Assembly (NCBI RefSeq): GCF_012276755.1
Contig: NZ_JAAXKX010000009.1
Coordinates: 62,001 to 126,000, forward strand
Source: Marichromatium bheemlicum
Lineage (GTDB): Bacteria > Pseudomonadota > Gammaproteobacteria > Chromatiales > Chromatiaceae
Reading direction: 5' to 3'
DNA length: 64,000 nucleotides
Shown here piece by piece: positions 56,828-64,000 of the stretch. Both the position numbers and the translations under genes were made by a program. Positions within the stretch are counted from its first letter, which is position 1, and every line of letters starts with the position of its first letter. The notes beneath the pieces were generated by a model, which ran no database searches, had not been told where the DNA came from, and saw nothing but the letters and a program-made list of their open reading frames with translations.

Positions 56828-57133
56828 ATGAGAGACGATGACCGACGACCGATTCGCGAAGAGTTCACGGTCGCCGGCGGCGCGCTGGTCGACAAGATCA
56901 AAGAGCTGGTGCGCCAGGGCAATGTCAGACGACTGATCGTGCGCCGCCCCAGCGGTCAGATCCTCACCGATGTGCCGCTCAACGCCGGCATCGGTGTCGC
57001 TGCCGTCCTCACCCTGCTCGCCCCGGTGCTCACCGCACTCGGCGCCATGGCCGCGCTGCTCGCCCAGTTCCGTATCGAGATCGAGCGTGACCCGGGCCAA
57101 CCACGCGGCCCCTACCCCGACGACCGTCGCTAG
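56828..57133 (+). CDS. DUF4342 domain protein
   Basis: The 101-aa product matches DUF4342 proteins: EEFTVAGGALVDKIKELV, VRRLIVRRPSGQILTDVPL and a hydrophobic C-terminal half (about residues 54-82). Its function is unknown. The hydrophobic part may be a membrane hairpin. AAGGAG precedes the ATG. Confidence 0.8.
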   Translation: MRDDDRRPIREEFTVAGGALVDKIKELVRQGNVRRLIVRRPSGQILTDVPLNAGIGVAAVLTLLAPVLTALGAMAALLAQFRIEIERDPGQPRGPYPDDRR

Positions 57134-57200
57134 TGTCCAGGCCTCGGGCGCGCCCGAGGCCAACCCCACCGTCTGTATCAACGAGAAACGGGAGATTCCG

Positions 57201-57386
57201 ATGAGGCAGATCAAGATGAAGCAGATCAAACGCACCGCCGACTATACGATCTATCAGAAGCGCAGCGGACGCTATGCCGTGCACGTCCCGCACGAGAAGC
57301 GCTGGGTCAATGGCGAGGCCAAGGAAACAATCCTGCGCGATGAGCAATTGATCCCCGGCGCCGGCGCCCAGCCCACCGCCGACTAA
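57201..57386 (+). CDS. Small protein of unknown function (61 aa)
   Basis: The 61-aa product is basic, with an N-terminal Lys/Gln/Ile-rich stretch, then YTIYQKRSGRYAVHV and KRWVNGEAK, which suggest a small beta-rich domain. I do not recognise the family. GGGAG lies 7 nt before the ATG. A strong hairpin follows the stop by 7 nt, which supports a real transcript end. Confidence 0.7.
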   Translation: MRQIKMKQIKRTADYTIYQKRSGRYAVHVPHEKRWVNGEAKETILRDEQLIPGAGAQPTAD

Positions 57387-57393
57387 CCCCCTG

Positions 57394-57421
57394 GGGTGCG
57401 GCCCCGCGAAAGGCCGCACCC
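57394..57421 (+). terminator. Strong hairpin after the 61-aa gene
   Basis: A perfect 10-bp stem (GGGTGCGGCC / GGCCGCACCC) with an 8-nt loop begins 7 nt after the stop. There is no U-tract. It probably marks the end of the small-gene transcript before the HD-GYP genes. Confidence 0.55.
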
Positions 57422-57527
57422 TAGCGCCCACCTCCCGTCACGGCCGGTTTGGTCGTATCATGTCGGCCTCGGATCACGACGAGCCGCTCTGCTCGCAACG
57501 GCGTCGCAGCGGCTCCACCAAGACGGC

Positions 57528-58751
57528 ATGATCAAAAAAATCGCGATCGACCAGCTCCGCCCGGGGATGCACGTCCATGACCTCAACTTCGGCTGGACCG
57601 ATCACCCCTATGTCCGCAACGACTTCCTGGTCGAAGACGAGACCGCACTGAAGCAGATCCGCAGCCTCGGTATCCGCGCACTCTACATCGACACCGACAA
57701 GGGCCTGGATGTCGCCAATGCACCGAGCCGCTCGGAGGTCGAGGCAACGCTCGAACGCGAGCTGGTCGAGGTCGTCGAATCCCCCCCGGAGCCACCCGCC
57801 CCAACCTCCCTCGAGGACGAGCACGCCCAGGCCCGACTGGTCCACCGCGAGGCCAACCAGTTGATCCGTGAACTGATGGAGGACGTGCGCCTGGGCCGTC
57901 AGATCGATGTCGCACGCACCGATCCGGTGATCAGTCGCATGGTCGGTTCGATCTTTCGCAACCGCGATGCGCTGCTCGGGCTGACGCGGATCCGGCGGAT
58001 GGACCGCTACACCTTCGAGCACTCGGTCAACGTCGCCGTACTGATGACCTCATTCGCCACCACCCTGCAGCTCTCTGCCGAGTTGATCCACCAGATCGGC
58101 GTCGGCGCCCTGCTCCACGACATCGGCAAGACCCTCACCCCACCCGAGGTCCTCAACAAGCCGGGCCGGTTGACCGCCGCCGAGGTCGAGGTCATGCGCA
58201 CGCATGTCGTCGACAGTCGCGATATCCTCGCCCGCGCCCCGGGGATCCCGGCAGTCGCCCTGGCCGTCGCCGCCGAGCACCACGAGCGCGTCGACGGTAA
58301 CGGCTATCCCGACGGCAAGACCGGCGAGCAGATCACCCGTTACGGGCGAATGGCGGCGATCGTCGACGTCTACGACGCCATCACCTCCGATCGTGTCTAT
58401 CACAAGGGGATGGAGCCCCACCGAGCACTGCGCAAACTGCTCGAGTGGAGCGGCCACCATCTCGACGCCGAGCTGGTCCAGCACTTCATCCGCGGTGTCG
58501 GCATCTATCCGATCGGCACCCTGGTGCGACTCGCCAGCCAACGGCTCGCCGTCGTCGTCGGGGCCGGACTCGGTGGCGTGCGCTACCCCAGGGTTCGTCT
58601 CGTCCTCGACATCCAGCGCCGCCGCTACCTCCCACCCGACGACCTCGACCTCTCCGCCCCCGCGAGCGGCGCCGAGGACGCAATCCTCGGCGCCGAGGAC
58701 CCCTCGCACTGGGGCATCCGCGTCGAGGACCTACTGCACCCTCAACCCTGA
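57528..58751 (+). CDS. HD-GYP c-di-GMP phosphodiesterase with DUF3391 (first tandem copy)
   Basis: The 407-aa protein has an N-terminal DUF3391 domain (IAIDQLRPGMHVHDLNFGW), and an HD-GYP domain at about residues 145-345 with H165, HDIGK at 197-201, HHE at 251-253 and DGNGYP at 256-261. These residues form the di- or tri-metal site that hydrolyses c-di-GMP, so it is expected to be active. The ribosome site is weak. It is followed after 52 nt by a close paralogue, apparently from a tandem duplication. Confidence 0.93.
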   Translation: MIKKIAIDQLRPGMHVHDLNFGWTDHPYVRNDFLVEDETALKQIRSLGIRALYIDTDKGLDVANAPSRSEVEATLERELVEVVESPPEPPAPTSLEDEHAQARLVHREANQLIRELMEDVRLGRQIDVARTDPVISRMVGSIFRNRDALLGLTRIRRMDRYTFEHSVNVAVLMTSFATTLQLSAELIHQIGVGALLHDIGKTLTPPEVLNKPGRLTAAEVEVMRTHVVDSRDILARAPGIPAVALAVAAEHHERVDGNGYPDGKTGEQITRYGRMAAIVDVYDAITSDRVYHKGMEPHRALRKLLEWSGHHLDAELVQHFIRGVGIYPIGTLVRLASQRLAVVVGAGLGGVRYPRVRLVLDIQRRRYLPPDDLDLSAPASGAEDAILGAEDPSHWGIRVEDLLHPQP

Positions 58752-58803
58752 CCGCGGCCGTGGTGCCGCCAACCCCCGAGACCATCAATGGAGCGCCTTC
58801 ACG

Positions 58804-60024
58804 GTGATCAAGAAGATCACGATCGATCAACTGTGCCCGGGAATGCACATCCATGACCTCAACTTCGGCTGGTCGGATCACCCACTCGCACGCAACGACT
58901 TCATGCTCGAGGACCAACACGCCCTGGCACAGATCCGCAGCCTCGGCATCCGCGAGCTCTATATCGACACCACCAAGGGTCTCGACATCGCCAACGCACA
59001 GCCCCAGCACGAGGTCGATCAGGGCCTCGAAGAAACCATGACCCAGGTCGCACTCACCTACCCCCCGGAGCAACCGCCGAGCCCACTGGCCACCGAGATC
59101 GGACGCGCCCGGACGCTACAACGTCAGGCCCTGGAGCTGATCCGCCATGCCATGGAACGGGCCGGGCGCGGCCAGCCACCGGAACTTCCCCCATTGATTG
59201 AGCTAGTGGCGGCCCTGATCGACTCCCAGGAGCGCAACCGCGACGCCCTGCTCGGCCTCACCCGGGTACGCCGCATCGGCCGCTACACCCTCGATCATTC
59301 GTTCAATGCCGCAGTACTCACCATCGCCTTCGCCCGCAGCCTCGGGATGGAGCGTCCGCGCATCGCCGAACTCGCCCTCGGCGCCCTGCTCCACGATCTC
59401 GGCAAGAGCCTGATCCCGGAGGCGATCCTCAACAAACCGGGCGCGCTCACCGACGACGAACTCGCGCTGATGCACGGCCACGTGCTGCACGCCCATGCCC
59501 TGTTGCGTCACGCCCCCGGCATGCCAGAGGCAGCGCTGGTGCTGATCGCCGAGCACCATGAACGCATCGATGGCTCGGGGTATCCGCGTGGACGGCGCGG
59601 GAAGCAGATCTCACGTCAGGGACGAATGGCAGCGATCGTCGATGTTTATGACGCAATCAGCGCCGATCGCGTCTACCAAACCGGTCTTGAGCCACACCTG
59701 GCGCTACGCAAGCTGCTCGAGTGGAGTCGCTTCCACTTCGATGCCGATCTCGTTCAACGGTTCATCCGCTGTCTCGGCATCTACCCGGTTGGCAGCCTGG
59801 TGCGACTCGAGAGTGGCCTGCTCGGGGTCGTGGTGCGCAGCGGGCGCAAGGGCCCACTGCAACCGGTGGTGCGGGTGTTCATGAACGCCACTCAGCGGCG
59901 CAACCTGAAGATGCATGACCTCGATCTCTCGGCCCCCGGGATCGGGGATCGCATCAGCGGCATCGAATCACCGGTACACTGGCGCATTCGCCCCGAGGTG
60001 GTCCTGCTCCATACCCTCGGTTAA
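58804..60024 (+). CDS. HD-GYP c-di-GMP phosphodiesterase with DUF3391 (second tandem copy)
   Basis: The 406-aa protein aligns to the preceding one with almost no gaps: ITIDQLCPGMHIHDLNFGW, H165, HDLGK at 197-201, HHE at 251-253 and DGSGYP at 256-261. All catalytic positions are kept. The GTG at 58804 is preferred because it aligns with the ATG of copy one and has a GGAG about 12 nt upstream. The linker at about 70-140 is the most divergent part, so the two may differ in signal or partner. Confidence 0.92.
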   Translation: MIKKITIDQLCPGMHIHDLNFGWSDHPLARNDFMLEDQHALAQIRSLGIRELYIDTTKGLDIANAQPQHEVDQGLEETMTQVALTYPPEQPPSPLATEIGRARTLQRQALELIRHAMERAGRGQPPELPPLIELVAALIDSQERNRDALLGLTRVRRIGRYTLDHSFNAAVLTIAFARSLGMERPRIAELALGALLHDLGKSLIPEAILNKPGALTDDELALMHGHVLHAHALLRHAPGMPEAALVLIAEHHERIDGSGYPRGRRGKQISRQGRMAAIVDVYDAISADRVYQTGLEPHLALRKLLEWSRFHFDADLVQRFIRCLGIYPVGSLVRLESGLLGVVVRSGRKGPLQPVVRVFMNATQRRNLKMHDLDLSAPGIGDRISGIESPVHWRIRPEVVLLHTLG

Positions 60025-60045
60025 CCCCGCATCAGGAGACCACAG

Positions 60046-61467
60046 ATGTCGATCCGTCATCGTCCATTGCTTAGCAGTGCCCTTGGCCTCGCGCTCGGCC
60101 TCGGCAGCCTCCAGGTCACCGCCACCGATGAGCTGAGGCTCGACGACAGCGCCCGCGAGGCCCTCGGGGTGACCATCTACAACGACGACCTGGCACTGGT
60201 GCGCGACCGACGTCGGGTCGAGCTCGATGCCGGCGAGAACCGCATCGCTTGGCGCAACGTCTCGGCCGAGATCCGCCCGCAAACGGCCTTGCTCTCGACC
60301 CCCGAAGACGGGGCACTGAGGCTGTTGGAGCAGAACTTCGACTACGACCTGCTCACCCCCGAGAGCCTGCTGCAGAAATACGTCGGGCGCGAGGTCGAGG
60401 TGGTGCGCACCAACGCCGCGGGCGAACGCACGCGCGAGCGCGCCCGGGTGCTGGCGGCTAACGGTGGCGTAGTGTTGCGCTACAGCGATCGTATCGAGAC
60501 CGCGGTGATCGGCCATCTGGTCTACCCCGACGTCCCCGCCGACCTGCGCGATCAGCCAACCCTGGTGTTGCACCTCGAGACCGCTGACGCGGGCGAGCGC
60601 ACGCTCGAGCTCTCCTATCTCAGCGGCGGACTGTCCTGGCAGGCCGACTATGTGGCCGAACTCGACCCCGAGCAGGGCGATCACATGACCCTCAACGCCT
60701 GGGTCACGCTCGACAATCGCAGCGGCGTGGCCTATCGCGACGCCCGCATCCAGCTCGTTGCCGGCGCACTCAATCAGGTACGCGAGCAAGTGATGGCCCT
60801 GCCGGTAATGCGCGCAGAGAGGATGATGGCCGACAGCGCCATACCCAAGCGCGAGCAGCTCGACGCCTACCACCTCTACACCCTCCCCCGGCGCACCGAC
60901 CTGCTCAATCACCAGACCAAGCAGGTGGCGCTGTTCACCGCCGAGGCAATTCCGGTCGAACGCCTGCTGGTGGTGAGCGGACGACCGGTCGGCGCCCGCA
61001 ACGGCGACGGCTGGAGCACGCAACCGGTGCGCACCACCCTGAGCTTCACCAACGACACTGCGGGACCAAACATGCCACTGCCGCGCGGAGTGATCCGGGT
61101 CTACGCCCAAGACAGCGCCGGGCACGCCCAGTTCGTCGGCGAGGACGCCATCGACCACACCCCCACCGATCAGCGCATCACCCTGACCCTCGGCGAGAGC
61201 TTCGATGTCACCGCCCGGCGCCGCCAAACCGACCTCGAACACATCGGTGACGACGGTACCGTCGAACTCGGCTTCGAGCTGGAGCTAGCCAATGCCCGGG
61301 AGGCGGCGACCACGGTCGAGGTGCGCGAGCGCATCTCCGGGGATTGGCAGATGCTTGAGGAGACGACTCAACACATCAAGGCCGCGGCCGACCTCGCGGT
61401 GTGGCACCTGGAGGTCCCGGCCAAGGGTCGTATCACTCTGAGTTGGCGGGTACGCATCGAGCGCTGA
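60046..61467 (+). CDS. DUF4139 domain exported protein
   Basis: The 473-aa protein has a signal peptide (about residues 1-26) and is otherwise beta-rich, with the DUF4139 pattern YNDDLALVRDRRRVEL at about 45-60, LSYLSGGLSWQADYV and MPLPRGVIRVYA. Such proteins are of unknown function. It follows the second HD-GYP gene after 21 nt and may be in the same transcript. No lipobox is present. Confidence 0.85.
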   Translation: MSIRHRPLLSSALGLALGLGSLQVTATDELRLDDSAREALGVTIYNDDLALVRDRRRVELDAGENRIAWRNVSAEIRPQTALLSTPEDGALRLLEQNFDYDLLTPESLLQKYVGREVEVVRTNAAGERTRERARVLAANGGVVLRYSDRIETAVIGHLVYPDVPADLRDQPTLVLHLETADAGERTLELSYLSGGLSWQADYVAELDPEQGDHMTLNAWVTLDNRSGVAYRDARIQLVAGALNQVREQVMALPVMRAERMMADSAIPKREQLDAYHLYTLPRRTDLLNHQTKQVALFTAEAIPVERLLVVSGRPVGARNGDGWSTQPVRTTLSFTNDTAGPNMPLPRGVIRVYAQDSAGHAQFVGEDAIDHTPTDQRITLTLGESFDVTARRRQTDLEHIGDDGTVELGFELELANAREAATTVEVRERISGDWQMLEETTQHIKAAADLAVWHLEVPAKGRITLSWRVRIER

Positions 61468-61510
61468 GACAACGCCTGCGCCCAGCGCAGAGGTTGGGTT
61501 GCCGACAGAA

Positions 61511-61793
61511 GATTGAACCGCCAAGGCGCGAAGAGCGCAAAGGGGCTCGAGTTGCAAGCGACCAGCAGCCAGTGGGGGTGTGCCCTCGACGACAGCACGG
61601 CTTGCCCGCATCCGTAGCGCACGTTCTTGGCGCCAGTGTTTGTGGGTAGCTAGCCACTGGCGACTGGCGGCTGATCGCTGGAGGCTCTTCTTCCCTTTGC
61701 GCCCTTCGCGCCTTGGCGGTTCAATCCGCTGGCGGCTGGCGGCTGGCGGCTGGCGGCTGGCGGCTGGCGGCTGGCGGCTGGCGGCTGGCGGCT
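61511..61793. repeat. Inverted-repeat element with 34-bp ends and nine heptamers
   Basis: The left end (61511-61544, GATTGAACCGCCAAGGCGCG onward) and the right end (61693-61726) are 34-bp inverted copies that differ at only one base, with 148 bp between. Nine perfect GGCGGCT heptamers follow (61731-61793). The element is the cleanest member of the family in this window. No transposase, no clear target duplication, and no gene were seen in 61468-62100 apart from the promoter and riboswitch. Confidence 0.95.
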
Positions 61794-61796
61794 GAC

Positions 61797-61825
61797 TTGA
61801 CACCTCCACCCTGGGCGGCGAGAAT
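61797..61825 (+). promoter_or_regulatory. Sigma-70-type promoter for the manganese exporter
   Basis: A perfect -35 TTGACA (61797-61802) is followed by a 17-bp spacer and GAGAAT (61820-61825, four of six). Transcription would begin near 61832, just before the riboswitch. The -35 begins 3 bp after the last heptamer of the repeat element, and the related element at 34007 ends with similar bases (GACTTG). Confidence 0.65.
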
Positions 61826-61837
61826 CGCGGCCCACTC

Positions 61838-61934
61838 CGAGGGGAGTAGTCTCCCGCGCCGCGCGCGGGGCATCCGTCAACAGACTTGGCGATCGCCATG
61901 GCGGATGCGGCCCAACGGGCTTGACGAGACCTCG
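61838..61934 (+). promoter_or_regulatory. yybP-ykoY manganese riboswitch
   Basis: The leader contains the hallmarks of this class: GGGGAGTAG (61841-61849), CCGTCAACA (61874-61882), and GACGAGACC (61923-61931). The ends pair as CGAGG (61838-61842) with CCTCG (61930-61934) to form P1. The class binds Mn2+ and activates exporter genes. The next gene is a UPF0016 manganese exporter 167 nt downstream, which agrees with the class. Confidence 0.9.
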
Positions 61935-62100
61935 AGCACGAACGCGACGGCCAATCCAATGGGCCGGGCGCGCGTCACCGTGTTCGAGTCTTGTGCCTGC
62001 GCCCGGCCCCGAGGATCCCTCCGATGCCATCACCCATGATCACGCGCTCGTACCGGCGCCCCGCCACGCCCCATCCACTCACCCAGGGGAACGCAGCGGA

Positions 62101-62697
62101 ATGATTGATCTCACCATGATCTCGACCGATGGTGGCGCGATAGCGGCCACATTCGCATTGGTCGCACTCGCCGAAATGGGTGACAAGAGCCAACTAGTGT
62201 GTATGGCACTCGCCGCTCGCCACCGCCACTGGCCGGTCCTGCTCGGCGCGCTCGCCGCCTTCCTGTTACTCAACACCTTGGCAGTGCTGTTCGGCGCGGC
62301 ACTCACCCAGTGGATCCCAGATCAGTTATTAGCCGCGGCGGTGGCGGTGCTGTTCGCAGTCTTCGGGATCGTCGCACTACGTACCAACGAGGCCGAAGAC
62401 GAGGGCGATACGCAGCAAGTACAGCGTTCCGGGCACAGCATCCTGGTCGCCACCTTCCTGTTGCTGTTCCTCGCCGAGATGGGCGACAAGACCCAGCTCG
62501 CCGTCGCCGGCATGGCCACTACCCTGGCCCCGTTGCCGGTGTGGATCGGCGCCAACCTGGCGATGGCACTGACCGCCGCGCTCGGGGTCTTCGTCGGCTG
62601 CCGACTGCTCACACGGCTGCCGATCGTACTGGTGCACCGCATCTCCGGCGCGCTCTTCCTGGTGCTCGCCGTGGTGGCCGCGACCCAGGTGTTCTGA
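62101..62697 (+). CDS. mneA: TMEM165/GDT1 (UPF0016) family manganese exporter
   Basis: The 198-aa protein has six membrane helices in two repeated halves, each with the family motif E-x-G-D-(K)-(S/T): ALAEMGDKSQ (about residues 23-32) and FLAEMGDKTQ (about 129-138). Vibrio MneA is a member and exports Mn2+. The Mn2+ riboswitch upstream supports manganese as the substrate here. An acidic loop links the two halves. It is convergent with dadA. Confidence 0.93.
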   Translation: MIDLTMISTDGGAIAATFALVALAEMGDKSQLVCMALAARHRHWPVLLGALAAFLLLNTLAVLFGAALTQWIPDQLLAAAVAVLFAVFGIVALRTNEAEDEGDTQQVQRSGHSILVATFLLLFLAEMGDKTQLAVAGMATTLAPLPVWIGANLAMALTAALGVFVGCRLLTRLPIVLVHRISGALFLVLAVVAATQVF

Positions 62698-62702
62698 GCC
62701 GC

Positions 62703-63974
62703 TCAGTCGGCCAGCCAACCGCCGCGATAGCGCGCCAGGGTCAGACCCTCGGGGTCGATCGCGGCGGCTCGGCCGAGCATCAGATCGGCGATCAGGCGCG
62801 CCGAACCGCAGCTCAGGGTCCAGCCGAGCGAGCCGTGTCCGATATCGAGATAGAGCCCCGCACAACCGCTCTCGCCCAGGATCGGCGGACCGTCCGGGGT
62901 CATCGGACGCAACCCGGCCCAGGGCTCGGCCTGGCGCGGATCGGCGGCCTCGGGGAAGAGATCGACGAGCACCCGCTGCAGGGTCTCCAGCCGTCCGCGT
63001 CGTAACCGCAGGTCCATGCCACAGAGTTCGGCCGTGCCGGCCACCCGCAAGCGCGCCCCCAGCCGAGTCAGCGCGACCTTGTTGGTCTCGTCCATCAAGG
63101 TCGAGCGTGGCGCGGCCTCGGGGTCGAGCAGCGGCAGGGTGAGCGAATAGCCCTTGACCGGATAGATCGGTGCGCGGATGCCGAGCGGGCGCAACAGCCG
63201 CACCGCGTCGAGACCGGCAGCGAGCAGACAGCGATCGGCGACCAAGGGCCCGGCGTCGGTCTCGACCCCGGTGATCGCGCCGTCGCGGACACGCAGCGCC
63301 TCGACCCGCACCCCGTAGCGGAACTCGACCCCGAGCCTGGTCGCATGCGCCGCCAGCGCCTGGGTGAAACGCAGACAGTCGCCGGTCTCGTCATCGGGGA
63401 AGCGCAGACCACCGGCGAGGCGATCGGCGACCCGGGCGAGCGCGGGCTCATGACGGACACAGCCCTCGACATCGAGCAACTCGCAGCGTAGCCCGCTACG
63501 CTCGAGGATGTCGCGATCGCGCCGCGCCTGTTCGAACTGGGCTGCCGAGCGCAGCAGTTGCAGGGTCCCGCCCTGCCCGGCGTCGTAGTCGATCCCGGTC
63601 TCGGCACGCAACTCGCCCAAGGCGATCCGGCTGTACTCGGCCAGGCGCAGCAATCGCGCCTTGTTGCGGGCATAGTGACGCGCGCTGCAGTTGCCGAGCG
63701 TCGCCGTCATGAAACGCAGCATCGCCGCGTCCAGCCGTGGATGCACCCGCAGCGGGGCGTGCGGGGTCAGCAGCCAGCGCAGCGCCTTGAGCGGCAGACC
63801 AGGCGCAGCCCAGGGCGCGGCATAGCCGGTCGAGACCTGACCGGCATTGGCATAGCTGGTCTCCAGACCGGAGCCGGCACAGCGCTCGAGCACCGTCACC
63901 TCGGCACCGGCACGGGCCAGTTGATAGGCGGCAGTGGTACCGATCACCCCGCTACCGACGACCAGAACGCGCAT
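62703..63974 (-). CDS. dadA: D-amino acid dehydrogenase, DadA-type
   Basis: DadA oxidises D-amino acids to 2-oxo acids and passes electrons to the respiratory chain. The 423-aa protein has the FAD motif GSGVIGTTAAYQLARAG, ETSYANAGQVSTGYAAPWA, PVKGYSLTLP, and the C-terminal GHGSLGWTLSCGSARLIADL. The ATG at 63974 follows a GGAGGGGGG site. The racemase dadX is not adjacent within the window. Length is typical. Confidence 0.93.
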   Translation of the reverse strand: MRVLVVGSGVIGTTAAYQLARAGAEVTVLERCAGSGLETSYANAGQVSTGYAAPWAAPGLPLKALRWLLTPHAPLRVHPRLDAAMLRFMTATLGNCSARHYARNKARLLRLAEYSRIALGELRAETGIDYDAGQGGTLQLLRSAAQFEQARRDRDILERSGLRCELLDVEGCVRHEPALARVADRLAGGLRFPDDETGDCLRFTQALAAHATRLGVEFRYGVRVEALRVRDGAITGVETDAGPLVADRCLLAAGLDAVRLLRPLGIRAPIYPVKGYSLTLPLLDPEAAPRSTLMDETNKVALTRLGARLRVAGTAELCGMDLRLRRGRLETLQRVLVDLFPEAADPRQAEPWAGLRPMTPDGPPILGESGCAGLYLDIGHGSLGWTLSCGSARLIADLMLGRAAAIDPEGLTLARYRGGWLAD

Positions 63975-64000
63975 CACACCCCCCTCCAGGCCCTCGAGTA

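Noticed and set aside
61921-62100. N-terminal extension of the manganese exporter
   Set aside because: The upstream frame overlaps the end of the riboswitch and continues through the leader, with no hydrophobic segment. The ATG at 62101 begins the family-conserved region.

Overview
The window is GC-rich, densely coded gammaproteobacterial chromosome. The minus-strand block leuC-leuD-leuB-asd-fimV-truA-trpF-trpB-trpA-accD-folC-dedD-cvpA-purF-metZ is a typical gammaproteobacterial arrangement. The single-cluster flagellar operon, the V-type ATPase and the abundant short intergenic repeats suggest Chromatiales, possibly a purple sulfur bacterium. No photosynthesis, sulfur-oxidation, rRNA or tRNA gene is present, so placement below the class is inference.

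Layout: (1) 1-9675, minus strand, a flagellar operon fliE-F-G-H-I-J-K-L-M-N-O that runs off the left edge behind a sigma-54-type promoter. A FleQ-class sigma-54 activator and a PilZ-like gene lie upstream. (2) 12.2-15.5 kb, plus strand, comFB, then an EEP-family phosphodiesterase and a phospholipase D/VTT fusion that recall the ybhP-clsB pair. (3) 15.5-18.4 kb, a large hybrid histidine kinase, divergent from (4) 18.98-26.5 kb, a seven-gene V-type ATPase operon in the order B-D-I-K-E-DUF2764-A. (5) 26.5-28.6 kb, an OmpA-like gene, and a SLAC1/TehA-type transporter preceded by an unannotated 35-aa membrane peptide gene and a well-placed FNR-type promoter. (6) 28.6-29.5 kb, a repeat array and a candidate small RNA, then apbE and folP. 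(7) 31.8-36.3 kb, a lipoprotein gene with an apparent frameshift, a DUF938 methyltransferase, a YbaK-type deacylase and an RpfE-type gene. (8) 36.3-54.2 kb, the amino-acid, purine and housekeeping block, interrupted by about 1.1 kb of repeats between purF and cvpA. (9) 54.3-64 kb, a metallophosphoesterase, srkA, ychJ, two small genes, two tandem HD-GYP phosphodiesterase paralogues, a DUF4139 protein, another repeat element, a yybP-ykoY manganese riboswitch in front of a TMEM165/UPF0016 manganese exporter, and dadA.

Three themes connect regions. Cyclic-di-GMP: the FleQ-class regulator, the PilZ-like protein, ComFB and two HD-GYP enzymes. Ion homeostasis: the V-ATPase whose proteolipid carries a sodium-type ligand set, the manganese exporter and the SLAC1-type channel. 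Genome structure: a family of about 200-bp inverted-repeat elements with flanking 7-bp tandem repeats, one of which directly abuts the -35 box of the manganese-exporter promoter. I found no CRISPR array, prophage, transposase or defence island.
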